A DNA stretch of 64,000 nt, taken from the NCBI RefSeq assembly GCF_001522545.3, contig NC_031771.1, positions 25,422,847 to 25,486,846 on the forward strand. Direction: 5' to 3'. The notes below the pieces were generated by a model. That model made no database searches, was not told where the DNA came from, and worked only from the letters and a program-made list of their open reading frames with translations. This DNA comes from Parus major. Lineage: Eukaryota; Chordata; Aves; Passeriformes; Paridae. Positions 11,807 to 24,242 of the stretch are shown here, piece after piece. Both the position numbers and the translations under genes were made by a program. Position 1 is the first letter of the stretch. Each line of letters opens with the position of its first letter.

Positions 11807-14800
11807 TAAAACCAGGACATGCAAACTGCGAACAGAAATGACTGCTCACTAATTCTCACTAAAGTCCTAAACAGTTTGCAATAAAAGTCATCAAGAAATC
11901 AAGAATAATTTCCTTTTCAAAAAAAGGATGGGTTGTTTTCTTTCAGCAAGACTTTTAAACCATAAAATTCTCTTGTCACAGAACACCTTCAAAGCCAAAA
12001 GTATGCCAGCAATTAAGAAATGAATTAGAGCTTTCAGGAATTTTGTACACAAATTGCTACGCAACACAGTTCAAATGCAGCCTCTTTATCAAGTTCCTAA
12101 ACTGCTGATTGCCAGGAGAAAGAAAGATACATTTAAAGCTTTTACAGTCTCTGAGCATCATGAGCTACATGTCATTTGCAGAAAAAAATTAGCTATGTGG
12201 ATCTTCATCTGAAAATCTATACTGCAGTCAGACTGAGGAAACAGATAATTCTTTCTCCACAGCCCCCAACATGCAGAACAGTCACTACCCTGACGTCACA
12301 GCATTCCTCCAAATGCACACTGCAGACTTGACCACTCATCCACTATTCCAGGACAAAATACAACACTGAGAAACAAACCCATTTTTCATTAACTCTAGAA
12401 GCAGTTCACAGACACTGAAAATGCATCTTCCTGACAGATAAAGCAATCCTTGAAGTCATAAATACTGGAGAACACTAACAATTGGTTCCAATGCTTCAAT
12501 AAATTTAGTCCAAAAACTGATTACATAAAGTAAACAATGTTTTCAAGTGTTATTACTTGGCAACTAAACAGATCTGCAGTGACTGAATACATTCCAAGAG
12601 ATGGTCAGCAAACCAACTGAGTACTGCTCACCAAGAACTTCCCATCCAGACCCACAATACAAAAGCAACTGCCACCTATGGGAGCCAACACTCCTCCCAA
12701 ACTCAGCACCTCTCCCTACACTGTCCTATAACTGCAATATGCAATCAGTAAAACAGAAGAAAAAGAACTCACATCAGCTATTTGCTGTATTACAGTTTCC
12801 TGGGTGCACAATCTGGTGGGTTTTCATCAGTTCATGTATCCTTCTTATTTCTACTCAAGCTTCCCCCTGTGGCAGGGTTTGTACCTATTACTCTAAACTC
12901 AGCACAAAAGCTGAGCACCCAAAGTACCTTTAGCACAAATATAGACACTCCATTCCAACACTTGTGCTAGACAAAGTGTTAGAGTCACTACCTGTCTTTT
13001 GCTGGTCTTCCTACCATGCTTCAATGTCTTGAATTTTTCTCTGAAAATCATTATTCATGAATGTGCTACATCTCCACACTGTTCAATTATTACTTTTTCC
13101 CTTTTTGACATGTAAAGTGAAGTGTTCTATGCTAGTTGTGATACAGAAAATATGCAGGCTGGGGTGGCACAGAAGAAGCAAAGGAGAGAACGTAAATTCT
13201 CATTCATTTAATCATTTGGAAGAAGATGCCAAGAGTAGGTAGCCAAAAATGAGGTTAGATGACCAATTTCTACATAGTCTATCACTTTTCAGATACTCAA
13301 ATTCAGCAAAAAATTCTAGGTTATGTCAGGATTCCCCATTCTTCAAACAATGCTTCTTAAAAAGTATGCCCTGCTTGTTTTAAAAGAAGCACTGAAAGGA
13401 TGTGTTCTTTGAATTTTAGTATTTTTTAACAGACCAGTTTCTTCCAGTTGCAACAGCATACACTTCAGGTGTAAACAGCAGTACTATACAATGTATTCCA
13501 AAAAGCTATTAAAATATTCCTAGTTAGAATTCATGCCCTAAAAACATGTTCCCTTTATATAACATGTTCCTTCAAAAGACTTTGAAATTAAAGCTGAAGA
13601 CCTTAAAATATAAGTTTTATATAAAACTGCCAGAAAGAAGCGGGAATTTTGCTGAAGACAACAAAACATGCTTGCCCACTAGATATAAATTGCAAAATCA
13701 CTGCAAACATGAAAGAACAGACTTCTCTGTTTAGACTCATGTCCTGTCAGTTTTATAGAATGAAGTAAATCCCAAAGTAGCATCATACCACAGTACATAA
13801 TAATCTGGTGACTGGTGACAGTGCCTTTGGTAGGAACTCTCACCCTGAAAAATTAAATCTGACTGAAGTACAACATACATGGATAACTGTAACTCAACCG
13901 AGCACAACAGCATCATGCTTGCTTGTTTGAAATAAATTTTAAAAAACATGCCCCAAAATTCCTCCAGAGCTACTTGCAGGCAGATTGAAAAAGAACTGTG
14001 TGTAGTGTTCCAAGCCTGCTCACTGCTTCCAAGGAACCTTAAAACTGCTCCAGACAGCAGAAGAGCCTCGGGATTTGATCAGTAGGTACTACATGCTGAA
14101 CATTTACATATACATGGATCATATCCTAAGTCTAGCATCAACATTTACAGTCCCTGACCTAATCTGTGCACAGAATACAGAATGAAATTCTGTGTAATAC
14201 AAGCCATAAACTGAATCCTGAATTTCCTTCCACCAAGTCCATAACTTCTTGCTGAATTAAGAGTGAACTTTAAAGGTACCATCAGTTCTTTAATATTAGA
14301 AATTAGATCTAAATAATCTTAAATGACTACCAGCATTGTACATCAAAATGGATGTATCAAATAGTCTGCCTCTTCAGCTGACCTGCCCCAACTCCTCTGG
14401 AGTATCAAAGTCTTTAGAGAAAACACCCAAAGCAACACTACCCACGCTATCTTGCCCTGCCAAATCCTAAAACCTCTGTCACAACCATCTTTCATCTTAT
14501 CTATAAACACAAAAGTGTGCTGCTGCATCCTTTCCTGCTCCAATACAAGGTTTCAAACACTGAAAAAGACAAATCTTTTCTGAAGCAAAGGATCAATTTT
14601 CTATTCAGCCTCTTACTTTTAAACTTTCTTCCACTTTATTTGGATTTTCAGTCAGCAGTTCCCAAAATCAGGCTGACTCCAGCACAAAACAGACCAAAGT
14701 AATTACTTCCTTTAAGTCCCATACTAGGCTCCAGTTACAGACTAGAATTAAACTTACTTTTCCATTAAACATTGTCATAGTAGACTGTTACTGGAACCTA

Positions 14801-15297
14801 CTATATCAATAGATCTCTTCCCACACACTGCTGCATAATCAACTATATTCAATTTCTAGAGAATATTCTCCATGTTTTACCTTGCATACAGAGATGAAAT
14901 GGATCCATCACATTGCTTGTGAAAAGAAGAAACAGACTTAAAAATTATATTCTGATGTTTCCTCCAATTTTCTTTACTCAATTTCTGGTGTTTATTTTAA
15001 GCAATGACTTAAATATTGCAATAAAGCTAATGCAAGATTTCGTTCTGTAAGTTTTGTAGCTTTCTCTGAAGGAACTCTATGTAATAAAACTTTCAGAAAA
15101 AAAGACATCTGAAAGTCTTGTAATTGTGTCTTGTCATCTGGATAACACCTAGAACATATAGTTCATCGTTTTAACTTAATTGCCTAAAACTCAGGCTTTC
15201 CTTTACAGGTTTGATTAAAAATAAATGCTGAGCAGATAATTAAATTCAAGTTACTAGATGTAAAGGAGTGTAAGTTTAAGAAACTGCTCTGAGTGCA

Positions 15298-15316
15298 AAA
15301 AAAAAAAAAAAAAATA
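15298..15316. repeat. Poly-A run
   Basis: A run of about eighteen A interrupting AT-rich intron sequence. No retroposon body is recognisable directly beside it. Confidence 0.8.
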
Positions 15317-15955
15317 GAAGTTCCTATTCAGAAACAAATTAATACTAAGTACAGAAAAAAACCACAAAAATTAAAGACATCCCAACTAAAAAGCTCTTTG
15401 TATGTTCTCAACAAATTTTAAACAGTTGAAGCGTTCAATTTTATTTGAAACTGTTTTAGCTCCAGTCTACAAAACACATACTGAAGATAGATTACCACTG
15501 AACAATAGTGTCCTGTAAATGGTACTGGAAAGCTCCCAAGGATCAAGTTGTTTTTCCATACTGCATTGAATGAAAGGTTTACCATCTTCCTAACCACTAC
15601 TATAACATATAGAGCAGCCAAAAAAAACCAAATACTTTATCTAGTAAAGCTAGTTTTCTTGACAGCAACCAAGAAAAACAAACCTACATATTGAGATTTT
15701 AAATACTGTAATTTAACAAACAAGGACAGTTCATCCATTCTCTCCAGGACAGTTTTTCTGATGTAAGTTCTGCAAACCTTGTATTACAGACCAAGAAAAA
15801 GTTAAATTACTATCACTGTACCTACCTGCTAAATTAAAAGTAGTTCACTTTTAAAACAAGCAATATCTTTCATCCCAAGTTCAGCACATAAACTATTACA
15901 GCTTCACAAAACATAATCAGGTAAAACTGCAACCTATTAAGTGACAGACACTTAC

Positions 15956-16180
15956 CAATACACACATCTATTTTCCCCTTGATAGCAGCCTCATGCAAAG
16001 GAGTGTAGTTCCAGTTGTCCCTAGCGTTTGGGTCTGCCCCCTGACACAGCAGCAGACTGACCACTTCTGCATGACCAAAGGAGCAGGCATTGTGCAGGGG
16101 TATCAGTCCTCCGTCGTCACGAGCATGAACATTGGCTCCTGTCTGCAGCAAGTGCTCTACAACATCCTTCCTTCCAAAAC
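15956..16180 (-). CDS. TNKS: TNKS exon 2: ankyrin repeats of tankyrase-1
   Basis: This exon is 225 nt on the minus strand. The acceptor is ttctcttgcag just above 16180 and the donor is attg followed by gtaagtg at 15955. It encodes 75 residues in phase 1 at both ends and joins exon 1 in frame to restore FAAG-FGRKD. The translation contains [60 protein letters not shown] and KGKIDVCI. These are the consensus ankyrin helices of the first tankyrase ankyrin-repeat cluster, essentially as in mammalian TNKS. These clusters bind RxxPDG-type degron motifs in substrates such as AXIN and TRF1 (family knowledge). No disruptions are visible. TNKS is preferred over its paralogue TNKS2 because exon 1 carries the TNKS-specific His/Ser-rich N-terminus. 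Confidence 0.96.
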
Positions 16181-16462
16181 CTGCAAGAGAACATACTTCT
16201 GTTCATTTGTCTGGCAAAACAACATGATATAGCTCTTGGTGAATATGATATGTTCACTCTTGGTTCAGTGTACATTATTCATGTCCCTCATCTACTTGTT
16301 GGTCCATTCCACCATAAAGTCAGACTCTGTTCACCTGCTCAAACAACAGCTGGACAATTCCCTTACAGTCTCAACAGAGCTGAACTGTGTTGTATCACAG
16401 CCTGCCTGGCCGCCACTCATTAAGCCGTTCTACAAAGGCTGAGCACGCTGAATGGTGAGAGA

Positions 16463-16524
16463 GGGATGCAAGGAAAGTAACAGGAACATCAGCGGGATGC
16501 AAGGAAAGTAACAGGAACATCAGC
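16463..16524. repeat. Tandem duplication of a 31-bp unit
   Basis: The 31-base unit starting gggatgcaaggaaagtaaca is present twice back to back with no mismatch (16463-16493 and 16494-16524). The identity implies a recent event. It lies in TNKS intron 1, about 280 bases upstream of exon 2. Confidence 0.95.
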
Positions 16525-16742
16525 GGTACCCCCTGTTACATACACCCACATTCGGGTTTCCACTTTAAACCTTCCTTCAGTTGGTCAAAAGCTTTCACAT
16601 GGTAATAGTTTACAGACAGCCTAATTACTAATATTCACAAAAGACACATAATTCTTTGACAAATTTTCAGAAAGTTTGGTAAAAAATAACCAATTTCCCT
16701 GTAGAACTGGAAGAATGCTTTCCCTGGTGAGCACAATACATC

Positions 16743-16786
16743 AAGTTTGATCAGGTTAAGTACTCAGTTTGATCAGTTTAAGTACG
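16743..16786. repeat. Imperfect tandem duplication, ~22-bp unit
   Basis: The phrase agtttgatcaggttaagtac is followed at once by agtttgatcagtttaagtac, one mismatch in 20 bases. It is a second small duplication near the 31-bp one. Confidence 0.85.
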
Positions 16787-18853
16787 GCTGAACTGTTTCA
16801 CCCACTGCCCAATTAATGACACTTTATCACAACATAGCAAGAACTCCAAATGCCAATTCCATTCTCTGCAATGCAGCTATGTGCACAGTTTGACTTATGA
16901 CATTGGAAGACTTATGACTCTCATTAGGTGTTTTTCCTCCTCCTTTCACCTTCTTGATTTAAGAACAAGACTCCAAAAGGAGTTAAATTACAGAAATGTA
17001 TCATCACAGGTTAAACACACCTGTAGGTATCACTGGGACCTTGAGCAAAGCTGGAAAGATGCTCTTACTAAATGTAATTCCACTTATCAGAGCACTAAAC
17101 ACAGTTTATATGGGAATACAAGCCCTTGAGGTGGAGGAGCACTCTTAGACACATGACCCTATCAGAATGGTTTTATGCTATAAGCAAAGGAAGAAAGAAG
17201 TCCAGGCTAAGTCATTGTGTATCACTGCTTTACTACTGCACACACTGGGATCAGACTTTGTCCCCAAGACTTTCCCAAGCACTTCTCCCACTTCACTAGA
17301 CAGAAAATAATTAAACTGAGTGATTTAACTGAATAAACTGAAAAGCCTTCAAGATGGGAAAAGTTCACCTGGCTCATTATTACTGAAGGCCTAAGATTCT
17401 GCATTTATATCCTCTTGTAAATTCTCTCAGAAAAAAAATAAATGGGAAGGAGACATGTGCCACAAAGTATTGGAAGATAATTCAAGAGAACAAGTTACTA
17501 GTCACAAAGAAAAAACAAGCTGAAATTTTCTACTAAGTAATACATTTGTGACACGAACAGTTTTATGTACCACAAATGCTACCAGAAACATTAAAAAAAA
17601 TTTCAAAGTCAAGGCCAGGAATTTATCGATTGATCTTTTTTTAACATGAAAGAGTGTGCATTTGCACACTCTGAGGCTGTAAGATTGCCAGGATGTTTCC
17701 TAATTGACTACACAATTTGCATTCTTCATTGTACCCATATTAATCCAGTTAAGTTGTATGAGGCAGAATTAAACAGTGACTTGGCTTTACAAACACCTGC
17801 ATGAGGTCAGACATCTCTTCTATGACAAGGACATAGGGGACACCTACCAGAAGTTAAGTCAGAGTAGTTCAAGAAGGATGTCTCAAGCAAAGCTTTCCAG
17901 AGCAATGTGATCTAATTTGCTCTACATTGCAGCACAGGTGGAGTGATCAATTCAGGTGTCTCCACACAGAGTGGAAGTGTGTCATAAGTTGCCAATGACT
18001 TCGTGCCATTTCCTGGCTCTCCCTCAAGGAACATTCAGTAGCTACTTAGATCAGCTCTGCAGTTGCTTATCTTACTCATGTGTCAAAGTAGCTTGTATTT
18101 TTATGATTAACAGCTTGCTAGCTGACAAACCAACTTATCAGCTCTCTTAAACTCTGACCACTGACTGCTTCCCAACCCAAGTGAGATCCCCTTGCTTCAG
18201 CATTAAAGCTGTATACTCCAAAAATTTTCTAGAGCATAGGTATTTATGCTAGCCTTCACAAAGTGGTAAGACTTCCAACAGTTATTATTAGTGAAACCAA
18301 AGACATGCTTAGAATAAAACTGCTTTCCCCCCCCAGCTTTTTGCCATTACTACACACATAAGCAGAAAGAAAACAAGTTGAATCACTGATGTTTTAACAA
18401 GTCAACTCAAATCAGGTTTGTCCAAGCCTGACCTTCAATGAGACCAAGAACACTCCACTCGGTGATCCCAGTTCTATAACTTACAAAAACCATTCCTGGA
18501 AGCTTCAACCTCTTCTTGCTGCAGAAGTGGGCATTAAACCACAAAGTTCAGCAATTATTACTAGTACTCTCTATATTCCTGGGTAAAAACAAGAAAGACA
18601 GCACCTGTATAGCTAAAAGAACATGTTGTACAAGAACCTGAAGGGCTAACTTCACGATCAAAAAAAAAGTTTAACTTCCTGTTAAATGGGTGTGGAACTG
18701 GACAAGCTTATGACTGTGGCTATATGAAGAAATTGAGTAGGACTCAGCTTATTTCTACCAGGTCCATCCACCTAGTCACTTGTGAAAGAGGTGCTATTAT
18801 TAATGATTTACCAGCAAGGACCAAGCCTAAAAATATATGAACCAAGGTGTTAG

Positions 18854-18876
18854 CAGGAAATATATATATATATATC
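18854..18876. repeat. (TA)n tract
   Basis: About ten TA dinucleotides in a row inside TNKS intron 1. Confidence 0.7.
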
Positions 18877-21061
18877 CTTTTGTAGGGCTCAATGCTGTTT
18901 CAGAAGGGAAAAAGCAAGCCTGTTACCAAGCTGGCTTCCGGAAAAAACTGGGACTTCAGACAAACACTCACAGGAGTCCTCCCCATCCAAGTATATTAAT
19001 GGTAGAAGAGTCACAGAAAATCAGCCTTGGTATGTGAGTGCTCTGCATTGAGGATAACTCACACAGAGCCATGAACGCATCACTGTCAACCTGCTTCAAA
19101 CACAATGAACCACTACAGGCACTTCAACTTGCAAACTACATGATGATGCACAGGATACAGCTTAGGCTGAGAGTAAAGTCACACCATATCCCATGCAAAT
19201 TACACCTAAAACGTGATACTTCATCACAAAGACTAAAATCATCCAACTATTAAAAAAAGTCAACAGCATTCCCAACAGGGAAAAAAAAAAATCTATCTCT
19301 CACATAGACACAGAATAACCAAAAAATTTGGTTATGCTGGCAAAAAAAGGTATTTTATCAGCTATGTGTCAACAACACCATCAAATGCAGAATTGTCAGG
19401 CCAGTTTACAAGAACACAAAGTATTTTCAGCTACTGAGGGGTACATAATACAGTAAAGATGCTCTTATTTTAGTGAAATAAACAATGACAGTTAAGATCT
19501 TTCTCAAGGAAAAGAGGGAACACATCTTTAGATCAAAGGAATGCAGTAAAAAGACGAGTGAAACAGCTGTCTCATTCAACCCAGTTTGAAGAAGAGAATC
19601 GTTCAGCAGAACACAGAATATTCCAGTGAAGAGGGTGCAAAGTACAAGAGAAAACAAGTTACTTCTAACACAAGTTAACAGTCCAATTATTTAATGAACT
19701 CCTCAGGATGACCCTCTCCTAACATTTAAAAACTGAGTTATGCTCAAACAATTGCTGAGCTACAAACTACAAGAGGACTCAAAAGTATCATATGAAGAGG
19801 ATAAGTGTATAACTTTTCCCTAGGTATCCACTTTTGGCCACCAGTATGGATAAAAAGTTAACCTAAACATACCTTTATCCATGCTTAGCACAGTTGCTCT
19901 TTAAACTTTTTAGCAGGCCAGTTTTTGTTGAAATAAATGTGTTGAATAAATCGAATGTGAAATGTGAATGTGAAAACTATGCATACATTAATACCTCCAC
20001 TTAATTTCTTTTTTTTGGTAAATGTATTAAAGTCAACTCAATCGCTTTAAAGTCTTTAGAACCTGCTTTTTGGGTGCTGCTGGACAATATCCAAAGCCTG
20101 CACTGGTACCACAGACCCAAATATACTGCAATCCACACAGCAATTGAGAAAGTATTGAGTTTTCCCCTTTCAAAGCAAGGAGAATGGAAAGAAAAATTAT
20201 GAAAATTATGCTTTGCTCAACCTCTTCCTTCTTGCAAGAGAGGCCTCTATAGCCACGATATCAGCTTCAGTATTAATTTTTCCCTTATTAATAGGTAATC
20301 AAAGCAGGTCAGACTTATTCAGCACACTACTTGACACTTCAACACAGAACTAAAGAACCAATTTCCCTTTATTAAGTTCAACTGGCAGTTCAGGTACCCA
20401 ATCAGACAAAACGTGAATAAAACTGTTGCTCCAGTTTGATGCAGCCATGTACAATTTATCTGGAAGTGAGTAATGGACAGGTGACAACAACTTTAGAAAC
20501 AGATTCAGACCTATCCCCAGCTTTTAAAACAGTTGGTAAGAGATTTCAGCTCATGTCTTAGCTCCAGCTTACACATATGCCAAGGATTCTGACTGGTCTC
20601 AGAAGTGCCTCTTTTAATTGTCCTACCACAAGAAAGGACGTAAAGATGATTTTCAAATTAGAAATGTTACAAAGCTTAAGGAATCCAAACTTAGTACTTT
20701 TTACAAGGAACTATAACTGGGGAAATTATCCTTCCCTATTACAGCAAAAGAACTTAACTGCCTGCTATTGCTGCCAAGATAGACATCTGAAAAAACAGAC
20801 TGAGCTGGGGAGATGTCAAGTACCCTGTGGGAGGGGGAAGGAAAAAAAAAAAACCAAAACAATCCAGTCCCAAAAACAGGAAATGAAGAAGAAATTAGAA
20901 GAAGAATTCCTCTTTCACAAATCACAACATCAGAAGTGAAACTATTCACCTAAGAGTTTAGTTTCAAGAAATTTGAAAAAAGCAGTTTAAAACACAACAT
21001 CCTGCACTCTCATCCACCCATTCCCCTACTGAAGGCCCTACAATTCACACTCAGGTATGGC

Positions 21062-21152
21062 TAATTAATAATATATAAAAATATTATTATTAATAAAAAT
21101 AATAATAATAGTAGTAATAGTAATATAAAGTAATAAAATTAAATAATAATAG
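21062..21152. repeat. AT-rich microsatellite (TAA/TAT-type)
   Basis: About 90 bases made almost only of A and T, with imperfect trinucleotide units (aataataata, attattatta, agtagtaatag). It looks like a decayed trinucleotide microsatellite. Confidence 0.85.
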
Positions 21153-23128
21153 AATGGGCTATTATCAAAAACACAGTCTCCTACACACAGCAGACTGCTA
21201 TGCTCATAAGCAAACAACTTTTATTTTACCTTTGGCCCTCAAATCAACACACTGCATTACTGGCAGGTATACACTGCTTCAGATCAGCTGCATTCACACA
21301 ACATGCTTGCTTACAGGCCTTTCCAAAATGCAGGACCTCAAGATCTTTGTAATAAGAAATCTGCCTAATGCTCTTAACATGTCTAATCCACTGGCACTGT
21401 CTAATCCATGCAGCAATTTGAGATAAAATAAATATGGTATCTAAGGAAAGTCTTTGAATCTAGGAAAAAAGAGAATTTGTTAGGTACCAGAACTTCATCT
21501 GCTGTTTTCCTTATGCTATAACGAATCACCTTGCATTGCTATTATAGTAACATCCTAATGACATTATCCACTTTTAAAACCTTACCCCCTCAAGTAAGTT
21601 TTGTCCATTTCTTCTTTAATCAGAACAGATACTACCCACTGCAGCTTCAGCACTATAGTTTGCAGAGGTACTTAAGTTAGAACCTGAGATCTCAGAGTTT
21701 TAGGGGAAGCAGCAAGATCTAACTTTAAGTCTGAATCCAAAATTAGCAGAGAACCTCATAAGTACACATGCAGTTAGTACCAGCATTATGTTCCAGGGTT
21801 CATCAATATTAAGACCATCTCCAAACTTCTCCCAGAACTTCTCCCTGAAGTTTTAAACTCCCCTTGCATAAGCCCCGTTTCAGTAGTAGAGCTCAGGGAT
21901 CAGAGGAGAGAGAAAAGGAAACAGGTCAGAAACAAAAGTTCCCTTAGGGGCATTGTCAAATGCCTCTTGTACTTAGAAAATGAAAACAAACCCATAATCT
22001 CAGGGTGTGTTATCTAACTGATAAATTGTACAGCACTATTCAGTGTACCAGGCAAAACTGCACCATAAAATGTTCATTTTGCTACTAATTTCAACAGTGA
22101 TTTAGAGACTGTATTTAAATCCTGACCACTCAATACAAACTTGTTAATTATCTTAATTTACATGTACCAGTGCACCACAAAGCTCAAACAAGATCTGTGT
22201 GCTTCACTACGTAAGGTCCAGTTCTGTAACACTGTGGCACACCTCAGAGCTCTCAGACTGACCACAAACCTAGCAACTGTACAAGTCCTGAGTTATGAGT
22301 AATGATTTAAAAGACCTTCCTCATTTTACTTTTATCACTAATTTTGTGTGCCTTGTGCCCCCAGAACACACCCTGTAAGAAATACTTTTTTTCATTAACT
22401 GCAGTAATCTCTTACAACTCTATTTGCCAAAAGATAGTATTTATTTCCAGTTAGTCTACATTGTTGGACCTTACTGGTAAATTGCTTTTACACCATTAGT
22501 TCTGATCACAATGACACCTCTCTGCGCAAAGAGGTGTATTCTTTCCTGCACACATCTGTAACTTCTACAGTTCAGCTGTTCCATCTGACCCCTTTCCCCA
22601 ACCTACTCAGACCACAAGAGAGGCAGATATCAACCAGCAACCATATCGAAATGAAAGAAGCTACAAAGTACAAGGCATCAAAACTGATTCCCATGAAGTG
22701 CAGGTGCATCACAGGAGTCCCTGAGCTGTAACAACTCACGTGAAACCCTTACTTCAAGTCAACTCTGTCCTGAATTTTAGTTTCATGCTTCCTAAATCCA
22801 CTGCACAAGTTTGCAGCGGCCCACGGATCTCAAACGCAGAGATCACTGTCCACACTTTTAGATCTTACAGTCTCCTTACGCTTCCAGGATCTCCTCTCCC
22901 ACTCGTCTCACACAGAGGAAGGGGATTTAACAGCCATCTCCCAGCAGCGTGTAGCGAAACGCCGCCGGGAAAGAGAGTGTGCTCATACTCTTCCTCCCAG
23001 CTCAGGCTTGCCCACTCCCGAATCACCGAGGCGCTGGAGGCCCCCTGCCCGAAGCCATTCCAGGGGAACGCTCCCTGTCCCACTCGCTGTCAGTGCCCTG
23101 CCCGGGCACGGGAGGCCCCGGTACCCAC

Positions 23129-23618
23129 CGGCGGCGAAGTGGAGCGGCGTGGACTTGCGCCCCGCCATGTCCTTGGCGTTCACGTTGCCCGTGTCCACCA
23201 GGCGCTTCACGCGCGTCACGTCCCCATTCCTGCAGGCCTCCAGCAGCTCGCGGAACGCCCCGCTCGCCGCGCCCGGGCCCGCCGCTTCGGGACTCTCCGC
23301 CGCCGGGCTCGATGCCGCCGACGACGACGCGGACGAGGAGGACGAGGACGAGGAAGAGCCGCTGGAGCTGCTGCCCGAGCCCGGCGGCGGGGCCGGCGCG
23401 GCGGCACCCGAACCCTCCGCGCACTCCGCGGCCGGGGGCCGGTCCGCGTCGGGGGGCGCCTCGCCCTCGGGGCCGGCCAGGCTGTGGCGCTGCGCGGCCG
23501 GTGCCAGGCTGGGGCTGCGCGGCGGCGAGGCGGCGGCGGGCGGCGGGGAGGCCGGGCCGGGCGGCGGGTGGTGGTGGTGATGGTGGTGCTGGGAGCGACG
23601 CGGCGGCACCGCCGCCAT
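23129..23618 (-). CDS. TNKS: TNKS exon 1: tankyrase-1 N-terminus and start of first ankyrin repeat
   Basis: The ATG at 23618-23616 opens a 163-codon reading frame that ends one base into a Gly codon at 23129 (donor gccgccg followed by gtgggt). Residues 1-10 are [10 protein letters not shown], followed by seven His (11-17). A Pro/Ala-rich stretch follows (18-79), then a Ser-dominated run at about 81-104. The first ankyrin region starts near 121 with [20 protein letters not shown] and ends [10 protein letters not shown]. This matches the His/Pro/Ser-rich (HPS) region plus ankyrin start of vertebrate tankyrase-1, a PARP-family ADP-ribosyltransferase acting on TRF1, AXIN and other partners. The low-complexity part seems shorter than I recall for the mammalian protein. 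The ATG is chosen because MAA...RRSQ-His matches the known TNKS start. The exon sits inside a CpG island. Confidence 0.95.
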
Positions 23619-23873
23619 CTTCGCGCCGCTCCGCCCCTCCCGGCTCCGTCACTGCGGCAACGGCGCCGCCCCGCCCGCGCTTCCGCCCGCCCGCCAACCC
23701 CGAGCGCCGCGCACGGACGTGACGCCCGCGCGGGGCCCGCGGGGCGCGGCCGCACCGGCACCGGCACCGCCCCGGGCGGGGCGCGCCTGCCCCCTGCCGG
23801 CAGCAGCGGGTGGGGAGGGCGGAGTCCGGGTGGGGCGGGCGGAGCCCCGGGGGCGGGGCGGGACAGGGCGGGC

Positions 23874-24003
23874 GGAGCCACGGGCGGGGCCGAGCCCGCG
23901 TGGGGCGGGTGGAGCCACGGGCGGGGCGAAATGGGGTGGGTGGAGCCACGGGCGGGGCCGAGCCCGCGTGGGGCGGGTGGAGCCACGGGCGGGGCCGGCG
24001 CTG
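23874..24003. repeat. GC-rich minisatellite with GC-box core in the TNKS promoter
   Basis: The phrase ggagccacgggcggggc occurs four times, starting at 23874, 23911, 23942 and 23979. Spacings alternate at 37, 31 and 37 bases because the third interval uses a shorter linker containing gaaatggggt. Each unit includes one GGGCGGGGC, a strong Sp1-type box. A looser related unit (ggagccccggggg) lies just before it at 23841. Confidence 0.9.
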
Positions 24004-24128
24004 CCGGGGTACCGCGTCCTCTCCGCGGCTGCCGGTGCCGGGAGCGGGGCGAGACGGCAACTCCACAGGAGTGACCTCGGAGAGGAGGGCGAGGGGCGGC
24101 GTTCCCCTGCGGAGCCGCGGTAGGGGCC

Positions 24129-24242
24129 ATGCAGCCGTCTTCCGCCTCCACGGCACGATCCGGCTGCGATACCAGAATCCGGGCAGCTGCTTCTTCACAG
24201 CCGCCGTTCGTGTCAAAACTCCAGAAGGACTTTGCAAGCTAA
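24129..24242 (+). CDS. Possible 37-codon ORF divergent from TNKS
   Basis: An ATG in a good context (ggggccATGc) at the edge of the CpG island opens 37 codons, MQPSSASTARSGCDTRIRAA then ASSQPPFVSKLQKDFAS, before TAA. The sequence is low in complexity and I recognise no family. Its last third falls inside the segment duplicated near 25750. In that second copy a different frame ends with a similar PFISKFQNGFAS and an aligned TAA. One single-base indel separates the frames of the two copies, which argues against strong coding constraint. It could be a short ORF in a divergent promoter transcript, or chance. Confidence 0.2.
   Translation: MQPSSASTARSGCDTRIRAAASSQPPFVSKLQKDFAS

Larger units (their letters stand above)
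1..15955 (-). other. TNKS: TNKS intron 2 (partial, runs off the left edge)
   Basis: This is the sequence 3' of TNKS exon 2 on the minus strand. I looked for the next tankyrase exon, which should continue the ankyrin cluster after the KIDVCI motif, and did not find it. Intron 2 therefore appears to be at least 15.9 kb. The stretch is AT-rich and holds CR1 fragments, a GATA microsatellite, several A or T runs and one exon-like open block (3860-4072), listed separately. From about 5,800 to 15,900 I see no convincing gene apart from the ambiguous stretch near 8,380-8,810. Confidence 0.8.
16181..23128 (-). other. TNKS: TNKS intron 1
   Basis: An intron of about 6.9 kb between the two recognised TNKS exons, GT...AG on the minus strand (donor gtgggt at 23128-23123, acceptor ttgcag at 16181). 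It is AT-rich with several small repeats. I see no interspersed element I can name and no other gene. Confidence 0.9.
23080..24130. promoter_or_regulatory. TNKS: CpG island covering the TNKS 5' end and upstream region
   Basis: G+C and CpG density rise sharply across this kilobase compared with the AT-rich sequence on either side. It spans TNKS exon 1, the 5' UTR and the upstream region. Repeated GGGCGG/GGGGCGG boxes (Sp1/KLF-type) are visible upstream of the start codon, and I saw no TATA box at a suitable distance. This is the usual structure of a broad housekeeping promoter. The island continues about 500 bases beyond the TNKS ATG in the divergent direction, so initiation from both strands is possible (inference). 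Confidence 0.85.
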
